Source: Styela clava
Lineage: Eukaryota; Chordata; Ascidiacea; Stolidobranchia; Styelidae
Direction: 5' to 3'
DNA: 64,000 nucleotides
Assembly (NCBI RefSeq): GCF_964204865.1
Contig: NC_135262.1
Location: forward strand, 2,976,001 to 3,040,000
Shown here: in pieces, positions 32,945 through 43,737 of the stretch
Layout: each line of letters begins with the position of its first letter
Position numbering within the stretch: the stretch's first letter is position 1
Position numbers and translations under genes: made by a program
Notes under the pieces: model-generated
Seen by the model: the letters and a program-made list of their open reading frames with translations, nothing else
Told to the model about the DNA's origin: nothing
Database searches by the model: none

Positions 32945-33245
32945 TTGTGTAGCATGACTGGCAATGAAACGCTTTCGTTAGTATTAAAATATCCCAATCA
33001 CTTAATTAAGTGAGCCGACCTTGCTTTGGTATGATTCAGTTTGTGAAGCATGACTGGCAGCAACGAAACCCTCTTATTAGTATGAGAAAATTCTGGCTAG
33101 ACTTATATTTAAAATATTTCTCTTCTCTGTGATGTTTTTACATAAACTCTGCTTTGATATGATTTAATTTATGAAGCATGACTGGCAGCAATGAAACCTT
33201 TTATTTCGAATAAGAATATTCTGTCCAAACTTCTCACTCTGTAAT
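32945..33245. repeat. Short tandem array of a GCATGACTGGCA unit
   Basis: Three units of roughly 100-130 bp, each marked by GCATGACTGGCA and then a GAAAC block (near 32953, 33050 and 33177). The same unit occurs twice in NPL4 intron 3 at about 36950-37105, so it is a dispersed minisatellite family. Confidence 0.55.
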
Positions 33246-33457
33246 AGGCCTAAATTATACCAAAGAAGACTCGTTTTCCATTTTTTTTTTATCAATTCTG
33301 TTTAGTATTTGCGCTTCACCTGAGAGGCATACGCATAATATACTATGACAGTGGTTTTCAAACATTTTCCTGCTACACCCTACAGTTCCACCAATACAGA
33401 CAGTCTGGCGGTTCCGCAAGTTTCTACTAAAATCAGAAAGTTTATGCAAATTATTCC

Positions 33458-33779
33458 TTATCGATCTTGATCAGTAGTATGTTGATAGGTATTTGTCTGT
33501 TTGTTTGTCTGTCAGACACTTTCGTATGTTACGTGATATCTCACGAAAGCGAGGTTGAATCTGCTCCAAATTTTGCATGTGCATTCATCATATCTCGAAC
33601 CAGAAGCCTATTGATTTAGGATGAATTATATCGTATAATTAGCGAGTTATTGATTAGTGATGGGACACGCGGTGTCACTATTGAGTCATAGTGAAGGTAT
33701 CGAAACCGCAGTTTCTGTTTTGGGGGATCCCCTAACTTTCGATCAATAAGTGGTGGGTCTCCGACCGATATTCTCGTTT
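33458..33779 (+). repeat. Dispersed repeat R2, full-length copy
   Basis: Starts TTATCGATCTTGATCAGTAG, passes through CTGTCTGTCAGACACTTTCG and TCACGAAAGCGAGGTTGAAT, and ends near GGGGGATCCCCTAACTTTCG and CGATCAATAAGT. Copies occur at 41060-41258, 42673-42969 and 46906-47193, and a tandemly amplified part at 40174-40940. It has no coding capacity. Confidence 0.7.
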
Positions 33780-34106
33780 GAATATTGGCCACTATTTTGA
33801 AAATATGCTACCCTTTCAAGATTATGCTTTGCCAGTACCAAGTTTACAAAAGCAAATTTATAGTCTATACAGTTCTGACAATAAAAGACAATTTACCGTA
33901 GCTATTGCACAGGGATTTTTCAAGCCTCTGGAAGTTCGCCAGTTTCTGCAAAAAGGTTCAAAATCACTGATCTATGGAAACATTCTATTTGTTGATATTG
34001 CTTATGCAAACCTCGTAGGCCCTTACCACTTGTAATTACGCTTTATATGCAATTTTCTAACCATGCAGCTAATTTACAGATATAGTATTAAAATAATTAA
34101 ACCATA

Positions 34107-37100
34107 ATGATAATTAGAATCCAGTCAAAGGATGGTACAAAACGGGTTGAGGTAACATCTTCGGAGACGGTTACATCATTTCTTGGGAAGGTCGCGGAGG
34201 AATTTGCTCTTGCAAATGAAAATTGGTGTTTGTTTCAAAATCGTGACCGAACAAATGAACTTAAAAAGGGGTCACGGTCAAAATTGAGTAACAAAAAACT
34301 GAAACATGGAGATATGTGTTATCTTATCTTCACTGACGGAATGAACGTAGCTGGAGATGGAGGCGTGGTTGAAAACGAAGCCCCGCCCATAGTGAAATTT
34401 ACAGAGGACGAAATTGACGTAGAATTATGGAAACAAGATGGTAGGATTCCGCAAAATGAAAAGAGTTCTGTCAGAGGTGGAATGTTTAAGATTGATGATC
34501 TACCGATAAACTCATGGGATGAGTCATATCTTAAATCAAAGGATATTAAGTTTTTATCGTTTCATGCGTACATGCGCCAACAGACTTCTGGTGTGGACAA
34601 AGGGAAATACTTTAAACTGGAAAGTACCAGAACTGCTTGCAAACTAGAAGGGATTAGCGAAGAAAAAAGGTTTGAGATTTTTTGATTTATATCTCTGATT
34701 AAGGTTGTTACTTCCAATTAGTATGCGTATCAAATCTGTGACGAGAGAAATCTAAAATGAATATTCTAAACGATTTTAAGTTAAATACGTTTCGTGTAAC
34801 AAATTTTGAAGTTTTAAAATAGTTTATAGATACTGCCATTTGTAGAATTGTCAATTTGGAAAAAGTTTATTTTCGAAATTGATACTGACATAGAAATTGC
34901 TTAAAATTTATTTGGAGAGAATATTTGAATTAATTTGTCTGTATCATATCGAGAATACATCGCAGACAAATTGCTCTGAAAAGTATTGAATGAACAGCTA
35001 AATACAACTACTGACAAAATTAAAGCAATGTACAAGTTTGTTTATTCTAGCGGAAAAAATTTATGTAAACAACGGCTGCCTCTTGAAACAATAATTTCAT
35101 TTAGATTTATTCTAGAGCAGTAGTTCTCAACAATTTTCAATCATGGCCCGTTTTTGTTTAACAATAATCCTGTGGCCCAAAAACTTCTTTATGCAAAGGA
35201 AAAACTACAAGAAATACTAAATCTTCCCACAAGAATGGACACTTTCACATTAATAATTAGAATGAAAATTACCACTCAGTAGCAGAAAACAGCATTGTCA
35301 TTCATTGCTGCTACAATCAAAATTAACTATAGGGACACAAATAAATTACTACTAATTTTTAATAGGTCTTTGGTCCAACAGTGGGCCATGCATGTTCCAT
35401 TGGTTGAGAACCTGTGTTTCAGACTAATCTCAATTTTGAATTCATTCTTTAGATCTCTCCTCGACCTTCCAACGGCAATCACTCTGAATCAACAAAAATT
35501 TCGTCATGTTGATAATATTATGTTTGAAAATCGAGAAGTCGCTGATAGATTCCTGAATTATTGGAGGAATAGTGGAAACCAGAGAATGGGATTCATGTAT
35601 GGAAGATATACTCAACATAAGGTATAAGATGAAGAAATATATACTCGTTACCGTATATATATAATTCGCATATTATAAGCTGATCTTGCATATCAGCCAA
35701 CTCCCTTAAAACGAACCTAAAACGTTGAATTCATAAAAATTTGCATATAAGCAAATCCTACAAATTGTAACTCACTGTACTCACCTGTCACATCAAATGG
35801 TTGCAGAAGAGCATTAATGAAAATAATCACCATTATTGTTGTTTAACTTTTATTAATAACAGCAAGAAGTGTCTCAAAATCCCTAAAAATTTATCCCCAC
35901 TATCACCTTCTCCATCTTTCCAATCCCAGAGTTGTAAGAGCGTATCAGCTGACACATTAATTTGACAACATTTTTGTCAAGTTTTGAACTCGGCTCATAT
36001 GCGAGGATAAACGATATACAAAAGTGTTTATACAAGTTCCAAACTGAATTGGTTTTTCTAATTAAGGGGAAAATAAAATCCAAGATGAAAGAATCAAAAC
36101 TGCTCTGGAAAGTTTGATTTCCACGATATATTTTGGCGACCTCTCTTACTCGAACAAGAGCAAAATCTTGTCATGTCACAAAGGCACTGACAGAATGGCA
36201 AAACTAGATGTTGCCCTTTTATAGCCTGATGGGAATACTTGATATAATGCAAATAAGAAAGATTGAAAAATTTAAAAAAAACATTTTTTTTTCAAGTCTC
36301 GTCTTTGAATAATAATTTTGCTTTGCAATATACTATGCATTGTTGAGAGTGCTTTTGACAGTGATATACATATTATTCAGGAAGTGTGAAAGAGCTTTTG
36401 CAAGTTTTGCTTCTTCGGGTTATTCAGATCATGATTATTCTTTACAATACAATTTGAGGCTTTCAGGACAGAGGGTGAATTTGGGAACTTTTAAAAAAAT
36501 TATAAAAATTGGTTTATAAAGTGGTTTTCTAGTCAAAGTTTAAGTGTTGTTCACGACAAAGTATTTTTATTAAAAGTTGGAAGAGTTTATTAAAAATTAA
36601 AATTCCCCATTTTCCCAGAACAGCTTTTTTTTTCAAGTTTTGTTTTTTCTGAACTATTCTTATTATTTTAGGAAGTACCACTCGGCATTCGTGCAGAGGT
36701 TTGTGCAATATATGAGCCACCACAGGAAAGCTCGGCTAACTCGCTGAAGATCCTGCCCGACCCTCATCAAGAGATTGTGGAGAAAGTAGCGAAAGCACTT
36801 GGGCTTCAGAAAGTTGGTTGGATCATTTCAGACTTGGTTGCTGAGGATAGATCTAAAGGTATTGTTGCCTTCTGTTATGTTTGTTCACTCGGTAATGACA
36901 ACATCGTGCTATGCGTTTAATGCGCTTACTATCGAACCTTAATTTATGGAGCATGACTGACAGCGTTGAAGCCATTTTGTTGATATGGGGTTATTCTGGC
37001 CAGACTTGTACATATTTTACTGATATTTTATACTTCGCTATGATTTTGTTTATGAAGCACGACTGACAGCAACGAAGCCCATTTATTGGTATGAGATGAT

Positions 37101-40100
37101 CTTCGCACGCTCGAATCTAATGGGGGGTAATTATTTGCGAGGGGGGTTCTAATCACTGCTGATTGGTTACGGCATTAATGCGTCCAATTGGTAAATTAGT
37201 TCCATACAGGACAAGGACTGGTAACCAGATGAGAATTCATGGTTTGCTAAATGATTAGGATTCCTTATAAATCCCCCGGGATAAATATGTAAAATCCTAT
37301 CCTATCCTATCCTATTTCTTTATTCCAGGCACTGTGAAGCATTTCCGTGACGCAGAAACTCATTTCCTAACTGCCGAGGAATGCATCACTGCAGCAGCGT
37401 TTCAGAATCAACACAGAAACCCATGCAGACTCGCGAAAGATGGAACCTATGGATCGAAATTTGCCACGGTTGTTGTTTCGGGAGATAAAGAACATCACAT
37501 TTCGTTTGAAGGATATCAAGTGAGTAAACAAGTTAAAAAATCTTCTTTGTTTAAAGGCTGAGAGCCACAGAATGACAAGAGGTTTTGGAAGGGGTCCATG
37601 GATCATGATACTTGGCCCAGTGGTTAGACCAGGGGTGTGCAACCGGCGGCCTCACGTCACAACGCGGCACGCCAATCCGTTTAGTGTGGCCTTTGTCAAC
37701 ACTCAGATTTTTTCTCATCGAGCATAAAATCCTAATCCCACAGTTTATGTTTAAAAAGGCGCTCACATGAGTAAAGATACATAATGTTTTTTCGCTCTTG
37801 TAGCTGCGTTAAATCTTTCGCTGTTTTGTCAGGCGCCTTTATTACTGGGAGGCGATAGCCGCATTCTGTTTACTATCTGTATGTCCCTGATTTCATTGTA
37901 CTGCAGTTTTTCATAACTCCTCTTTATCATATTATTATATAAATTCGTTGTGTAGGTGGAATAACTAAACTTAGTGTTCCCGAAGTATGCGAACCAAGAT
38001 GGCGGACATCGGAACGTAACGGGTAACAGGTTAGGGTTAGGCGATAATTTTTTTCCAATTTTCCTTATTTTAGTCCTATTATCAGTTCGAAGACTAGCCA
38101 AGAGCCTCTCGTAGTATTCATACCTAAAATTATGGCCTAACCCTAACCTAGTACACATATTACATTCCGATGTCCGCCATCTTGGTTCGCATACTTTGGG
38201 AGCCCCCTAAACTTTTTGTGTGGTCCAACTAAAAGTTTGAGGTTGATAATATGATCCACAAACAAAACATGTTGCCCACCCCTGGGTTAGACTGTTGGAA
38301 TCATGTCTGGTTTCCCCATAGTGTGATAAATTGTGTAATCAACACCAAACCAGAAAAGACTAATGTCCGTTAAAACTTGGAGTTTTTCCAAAATCTCCTT
38401 ACATATGCTTTCGCAAAGTCGTGCTTGGGTTGCAGGTGTTAAATATCGCACAAAAGTCAGTACTCCCGTAGTGTGTGTTCCAGGTTAGGGTTGCGCCATA
38501 ATTTTATTCCGATTTTATTTTATTTTATTACAATTACGAGTTTGGGAACTGTCTGTGTTAGCCAAGTGAGTATACCCCCCCTGTCCATAGGTTTCAGTCC
38601 CTTTACACAAAATTAGTTCCCTCCATATTGGTACACACACTTCTGGAGCGTTAAAAGTCATCCTCATTTTTGACCCTAATTTATATTCTACATATTCAAG
38701 GTATCAAACCAATGCATGGACCTTGTACGAGATGGCTGCCTCATTCCAACGCTCGATGCCCCAGAACTTGGATACATTCGAGAAAGTTCTCAAGAATTAT
38801 ACGTTCCCGATGTTTATTATAAAATGAAAGATGAATACGGAAATGAGATTACAAAGCTGGCAAGGCCGTTGCCATTGGCATATCTTCTTCTAAATGTAAG
38901 TGTAGTTTTTTGTTGGTCTGTGATGAATTTTTCGCTACTTCGTTGTTTTCTGCCGCTTCATTCTATTTGGATGAACTTATTAGACATATTAGTTTGTAAA
39001 ATGTTGTCTACGAAGGACCCAGATTACAAAGCTTGTTTGGTCGTTTTAATGGCATAACTTTTTCTGAATGTAAATTTATTTAAAAGTATTCTGTATCTCA
39101 TTCGTATCCCAGGAGAGAGGAAAGTTGATAAGACGTTTTTTTCATATGGCGAACCACGGCCTCTTGTCTGGTTACCAGTCCATGTCTGGTATGGGATTAG
39201 TTAGCAAGTTGATTGTTTCAAATGCATGGACTTGATTCAGAGAGTGTTTCGATTTTTGAGTGGTTTCATAATACAACTATTTCCTTAGGTGTAATGGCAT
39301 CGCAGCGTTCGAGAATCTAATAAAATTACTTTTCATACCGGCAACTTTGCTATTGATGCAGCAGCTAATCATTGACTGCTTTTACAGAGCTTCATTTAAA
39401 TTAGGTATTTGTGAATCTAATAGAAATGTCAAGCCCATGCTTCCAGAAAAAAATAACTGGCTGGCGAATCCCATACCCGACCAACTGGCAACCGGAGAGA
39501 GGCCATGGTTTGTCATATAGCTGTCTTATCACCTTTCTTCTCCTCCGGAATAAAAATGTAAATCCTATCCTAATGTTCACTTATATCTTAGGTACCAGCA
39601 GCTTTTGCTATTGAAACCCAATACACCTGTAGCAAGCCAGGGAATGGATTTGCCATCGAGAATAGAGAAGCACTCGGTGAATTACAGAACATGGAGGCAT
39701 TGGCTTCATACTTTGACAACTCTTCACCGGATGAATTCGTTCAAACTCTCTCAGATTTTCATTTTCTTGTTTTCCTAGCGAAGATGGATCAAATGCAGGT
39801 AGGGGATGTCATTATACCATGTTTTCCAATCGGGGAGACATTTTGCTTTGTACCCACTATAGCAGGATTTCCCGAACTGCGGCCCGCAGACCCCTGGGGA
39901 TTCGTGATGACTGCACCGGGGGTTCGCAACAATATAAAAAGGGTCTGAGACATATAAAAAGGTATCATAATCTTATCGAATTGCTGTTAGCCTATCAGTA
40001 TTTAACAATAGTATGTATTGATTCCGACTTTCATGAGTTTATTTCGTCAAAGGAAACGTTATCCTTCCCCGTTAGTTAGGCACTTAAATTGATACGAAAT

Positions 40101-43100
40101 AGGTCTGGTGTTCGTCAAAAATAAGACTCGCAAACAGGGGTCCGCGGCCCAAAAATTTTGGGAAACCTTGTAAGTATTACTAATGTTCTTAAGTTTTTCG
40201 GTAAGTATGTTGATAGGTATTTGTTTGTTTGTCTGTCTGTCTGTTAGACACTTTCGTATCTTACGCGATATCTCACGAAAGCGAGGTTGAATGTGCTCCA
40301 CGTTTTGCATGTACCTACTATAGTATTACTAATGTTCTTAAGTTTTTCGGTAAGTATGTTGATAGGTATTTGGTTGTTTGTTTGTCTGTCTGTCTGTTAG
40401 ACACTTTCGTATCTTACGCGATATCTCACGAAAGCGAGGTTGAATGTGCTCCACGTTTTGCATGAACCTACTATAGTGTTACTAATGTTCTTAGGTTTTT
40501 CGGTAAGTATGTTGATATTTGTTTGTTTGTCTGTCTGTCTGTTAGACACTTTCGTATCTTACGCGATATCTCACGAAAGCGAGGTTGAATGTGCTCCACG
40601 TTTTGCATGTACCTACTATAGTATTACTAATGTTCTTAGGTTTTTGGGTAAGTATGTTGATATTTGTTTGTTTGTCTGTCTGTCTGTTAGACACTTTCGT
40701 ATCTTACGCGATATCTCACGAAAGCGAGGTTGAATGTGCTCCACGTTTTGCATGTACCTACTATAGTATTACTGATGTACTTAGGTTTTTGGGTAAGTAT
40801 GTTGATATTTGTTTGTTTGTCTGTCTGTCTGTTAGACACTTTCGTATCTTACGCGATATCTCACGAAAGCGAGGTTGAATGTGCTCCACGTTTTGCATGT
40901 ACCTACTATAGTATTACTGATGTTCTCAAGTTTTTTTTGTTATTATAGTAATATTTATTTATGCACATATTATAAGTGTTTGAACTGTACAAAAACTGGT
41001 ATGCGTATCACATTGGCAAAGGATAAACAAACGAGATAGCGATCAGAGACCATCATGTATCACTAATTAATTAATAACTGGCTAATTATCCGTCATACTT
41101 CATTCAAAATCAGTTGGCTTCTGATCTGAGATATGATGAATGCACATGCAAAACTTGGAGTGGATTCAACCTCGCTTTCGTGAGGTATCGCGTAAGATAC
41201 GAAAGTGTCTAACAGACAGACAGACAAACAAACTAATACCGATCAAGATCGATAAGTAATTATGTAGTTTTATGCATAGAAAAGGAAAGAATGAAGAGTT
41301 CCAAAATAGGCAAAAAGAGGGATGTCTCAAAAAAGTCACTTGTTCATTTTGCTAAATTATCTATGGAACATGTCATACAAAAAAACAAATTTTATATCAA
41401 AAACTTTAGATTCTGTTTATCACAATAAACACAACTATGATGAGATGAAAGTATAACTTGTCACGCTTTGTTTTATCATGTTCAGTAACAATAATGTTTA
41501 ATTCCAGTCAACCATGGATCAACTACTTGAAGCCGTTAAAGAGAGGAGCAGTGAGAAAGCGTTGGAATGGAGCCATAATCCTGCGTGGATGAGCTTGCAA
41601 CAAGAAATGCATCACCAGGTAAGGTTGTGTGACAATATTTACTGGTGCTGAGGAAATTATATTGTGAATTCAATACCAGTTTAATTTCTTTTTTGTAATG
41701 CGTAATCACGCCTTTTTCCATGACAAGACAATGAATACGCAGCCACCGATATCTCACAATATGTGAGAAGTAAGGCTGGGAATATTTCAATCAAATTGAA
41801 TAGTAAATTATTCGTATCAGTTTCAGACAAAAATCTCAAATCGCCGCCATCTTGTTTTTTACCACCCAAGGCCGCGGTTAAATTTGTTTTATTGATGCCC
41901 TATGTCTATAATGCAATTTTGACATACCGGTATGACTCTTTTCTATCCAGTTATTGATAAAACGTGTTCCTTATTGTGTATGAACACTCAGCAAACTGTT
42001 TGAGTAATGGATTCTAGGTTTTCACTAATTGTGACCGAGATCACAATAAATAAGTCGCATACAATTCGGAAATCATCAGGTATTCAAAAACGCCCAGCCC
42101 TAGTGAGGATCTAGGAGCCACTTTTTTTTTAGAGGGACCTAAATCTTTTCCATCCAATTTCTTACACCCTGTGTGAAGTGGTGGCATGGGATTTGCCAAC
42201 ACAGTTTACATTGTGCCTATTGCATCTGTAGTACAGGGTGTCAATAAAGTCCCTATTACAATTTCAGTTTTGAAGTAAACTAGTGATTAATTTATGATAA
42301 TACAGTAGTCTTTTTTTAATTCTATGCGGTTTGGTCGCTTGCCGCTTTTCTATCAGTACTGTTTCTTTTTTTTATTAGTTTCCTTTACAGAATAGATTCT
42401 ATTATTCAAGTCTCATACCAACTGCTTTGTACCGGCATCCCTGTAGTAAGACTATATATACAGGGTGTCCCTAAAGTTCCTTTACAATTTCAATTTTGTT
42501 ATGAAGTCAGTTCTCTATATATCTTAACCAGTTTTTTTTTCTAATCAGTAATTGTTCAAGTGTTTTTGCTTCATTTAATACATCTGTGAGGGCCAAAACA
42601 ATTCATGGTATCCATAAATTCCCTTTGCAATTTTGAAAAATTTTAAGACGTTATGGACACCCTATATTATTATTTATCGATCTTGATCGGTAAGTGTGTT
42701 GATAGATATTTGTCTGTATGTCTGTGTGTTACATGCACGCGATATCCCACGAAAGCGAGGTTCAATCTGCTCCAAATTTTGCATGTACATTCATCTTAGC
42801 TCGGATCAGAAGCCTATTGATTTTGGATGGATTATGTCGTATAATTAGCGAGTCATTAATTAATTAGTGATGGGACACACAGTGTCACTATGGATTAAGA
42901 CCACTGTTTTGGGGGATCCCCTAACCTTCAATCGATAAGTCTTCGGTTTCCAACCGAATTCTAGTTTATTAGTTATAGAGAGCCTTGGAATGAAAGGTAT
43001 AAATATGCATCATGTACAAATTTTGGTTGGGTAATGCTGAGAGGAATTTTCTTTTCATTTTAAAATATCCAGTTGCTGAATACAATTTTAAATCCAGATT

Positions 43101-43737
43101 TCATTATCTTTACACAGTGCACACTATAATCAATCTTTGTACTTTAGTACCTGATGCTTTGTTTGGAATGAAAGGTATAAATATGCATCATGTAAAAATT
43201 TTGGTTAGGGAATGCTGAGATAAATATTGGTTTCATTTTAAAATAACCAGATGCTGAATACAATTTTAAATCCAGATTTAATTATCTTTACACAGTGCAC
43301 ACTATAATCAATCTTTGTACTTTAGTACCCGATGCTCCCGTAGTATGTGTACCAGGTTAGGGTTAGGCCATAATCCTATCCTGATTTTCCTTATTTTAGT
43401 TCTGTTACGAGTTCGGGACTGTCTGTGTTAGCCAAGTGAATATATAATGGATGTCTTTTACAAATTCTTAATTGCAATTTGCAATTAACATCATCTTTGT
43501 CCAAAACCAATAAAATGGTTGAAGACTTTATATGTCTCCTTCTCTCTGTGCACAAGGCACTGAAGAGCTCCATTTCCAGTATCCATGATCAAATTCAACA
43601 TTAGGTTTGTTTCAATATCCTTGCCGGAAATGCATCTAGTGTGACACTTTTTTTATATTCAGGCAGCACAACCTTCCGGTATGGACATGGATCCGGAACT
43701 CCGTGAAGCTATTCAAAGAAGTTTAAGAGAGAAATGA
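34107..43737 (+). CDS. NPLOC4: NPL4 homologue (p97/UFD1 cofactor), eight exons, about 565 aa
   Basis: Exons: 34107-34669, 35453-35621, 36672-36858, 37329-37519, 38701-38895, 39592-39798, 41508-41618 and 43663-43737. All junctions are GT/AG and the phases agree, giving 1,698 nt. The protein has a UBX-like ubiquitin fold at 1-75 ([25 protein letters not shown]) and [17 protein letters not shown]. The MPN-like core follows ([82 protein letters not shown]), then the C-terminal domain ([21 protein letters not shown]). NPL4 pairs with UFD1 to bring polyubiquitinated proteins to the p97 unfoldase. Two oddities: the zinc-binding cysteines and histidines of both NPL4 zinc fingers are absent (the first lies inside exon 1, so no exon can be missing there), and the C-terminus is a UIM ([14 protein letters not shown]) in place of an NZF finger. 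It may be a divergent paralog. Confidence 0.92.
35117..35416. mobile_element. hAT-type MITE in NPL4 intron 1
   Basis: The left end is CAGTAGTTCTCAACAATTTT and the right end, reverse-complemented, CACAGGTTCTCAACCAATGG. The flanking 8-mers agree at only five of eight positions, so the duplication is weak. No coding capacity. Confidence 0.5.
35622..36671. other. NPL4 intron 2
   Basis: About 1.05 kb of AT-rich sequence between donor GTATAAG and acceptor TTATTTTAG. I see no recognisable element or nested gene. Confidence 0.5.
36950..37316 (+). repeat. Minisatellite pair and SINE tail in NPL4 intron 3
   Basis: About 36950-37105 holds two units of the GCATGACTGACAG minisatellite. About 37150-37316 is the 3' half of the SINE (GACTGGTAACCAGATGAG, AAATATGTAAAATCCTATCC), ending in a short CCTAT run only 12 bp before exon 4. 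Confidence 0.6.
37630..38284. mobile_element. hAT-type element in NPL4 intron 4 with a perfect 8-bp duplication
   Basis: The left end is CAGGGGTGTGCAACCGGCGG and the right end, reverse-complemented, CAGGGGTGGGCAACATG. GGTTAGAC occurs directly outside both ends (37622-37629 and 38285-38292). No transposase is visible. A second element is nested inside at 37973-38206. Confidence 0.85.
37973..38206. mobile_element. MITE of family M1, nested, perfect 8-bp duplication
   Basis: The TIRs, starting AGTGTTCCCGAAGTATGCG and GGGGCTCCCAAAGTATGCG, extend inward through AACCAAGATGGCGGACATCG on both sides. The duplication CTAAACTT is at 37965-37972 and 38207-38214. The 234-bp element sits inside the hAT element 37630-38284. 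Confidence 0.88.
38460..38652. mobile_element. MITE of family M1 in NPL4 intron 4
   Basis: Ends are GTACTCCCGTAGTGTGTG on the left and CACACACTTCTGGAGCG on the right. The duplication AAAAGTCA is at 38452-38459 and 38653-38660. The right end lies 48 bp before exon 5. Confidence 0.8.
39105..39236 (-). repeat. SINE 3' part in NPL4 intron 5, inverted
   Basis: Minus-strand tail and body only (CCAGGAGAGAGGAAAG, GGCGAACCACGGCCTC and GGTATGGGATTAGTTAGC on the plus strand). Confidence 0.6.
39430..39573 (+). repeat. SINE 3' part in NPL4 intron 5, direct
   Basis: ATCCCATACCCGACC, AACCGGAGAGAGGCCATGG and the tail AAATGTAAATCCTATCC. It ends 19 bp before exon 6. With the inverted copy at 39105-39236 it could form a long intronic hairpin. 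Confidence 0.6.
39863..40170. mobile_element. hAT-like MITE at the edge of the 145-bp tandem array
   Basis: The left end is CAGGATTTCCCGAACTGCGG and the right end, reverse-complemented, CAAGGTTTCCCAAAATTTTT. Both lead into CGCGGACCCC- or CGCAGACCCC-like sequence. Immediately left of it, TGTACCCACTATAG resembles the end of a tandem-repeat unit, so the MITE may have landed within the array. Confidence 0.55.
40174..40940 (+). repeat. Tandem array, five units of about 145-153 bp, in NPL4 intron 6
   Basis: Units begin GTATTACTAATGTTCTTA at about 40174, 40323, 40476, 40621 and 40766, with a partial unit at 40911. The last three spacings are exactly 145 bp and nearly identical, so expansion is recent. 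The unit is an internal part of dispersed repeat R2 (TTAGACACTTTCGTATCTTA, CACGAAAGCGAGGTTGAATG). The open frames that repeat with the array are a by-product. Confidence 0.9.
41060..41258 (-). repeat. Dispersed repeat R2, partial, inverted
   Basis: Minus-strand copy (plus strand shows TCGCTTTCGTGAGGTATCGC and ACCGATCAAGATCGATAAGT) about 120 bp from the tandem array made from the same repeat. Confidence 0.65.
41774..42101. mobile_element. MITE-like element in NPL4 intron 7
   Basis: The left end is AAGGCTGGGAATATTTC and the right end, reverse-complemented, GGGCTGGGCGTTTTTGAATA. A second worn copy, recognisable by GAACACTCAGCAA and AAATGCCCAGCC, lies at about 49480-49728. Confidence 0.45.
42234..42667. 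mobile_element. Tc1/mariner-like MITE or composite in NPL4 intron 7
   Basis: The left end is TACAGGGTGTCAATAAAGTC and the right end, reverse-complemented, TATAGGGTGTCCATAACGTC. An internal third copy of the end motif (CAGGGTGTCCCTAAAGTTCC, near 42460) suggests one element inside another. A related fragment lies at about 58540-58640. Confidence 0.45.
42673..42969 (+). repeat. Dispersed repeat R2, near full length
   Basis: Runs from TTATCGATCTTGATCGGTAA to TCGGTTTCCAACCGAATTC, including GGGATCCCCTAACCTTC and CACGAAAGCGAGGTTCAATC. Confidence 0.7.
42985..43333. repeat. Local tandem duplication, two units of about 174 bp, in NPL4 intron 7
   Basis: GGAATGAAAGGTATAAATATG occurs at about 42988 and 43162, and the following 170 bp match closely (CAGTGCACACTATAATCAATC in both). 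A truncated M1 MITE (GCTCCCGTAGTATGTGTACC) starts directly afterwards, to about 43445. Confidence 0.7.

Noticed and set aside
33778-34035. Open frame of 85 codons just upstream of NPL4
   Set aside because: No domain. It begins at the end of an R2 repeat, and NPL4 starts with its family-typical residues at 34107, so it is not needed as an upstream exon.
38030-38040. TTAGGGTTAGG telomere-like sequence (also near 43360 and 61718)
   Set aside because: It is a fixed part of the M1 MITE body, not a run of telomeric repeats.
40174-40940. CRISPR-like regular repeat array
   Set aside because: Units are contiguous 145-bp repeats without spacers, derived from an interspersed eukaryotic repeat, in a genome with introns.
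40229-40948. Series of open frames of 72-97 codons spaced 145 bp apart
   Set aside because: They are one repeat unit read again and again inside an NPL4 intron. They have no domain and the unit is non-coding elsewhere.
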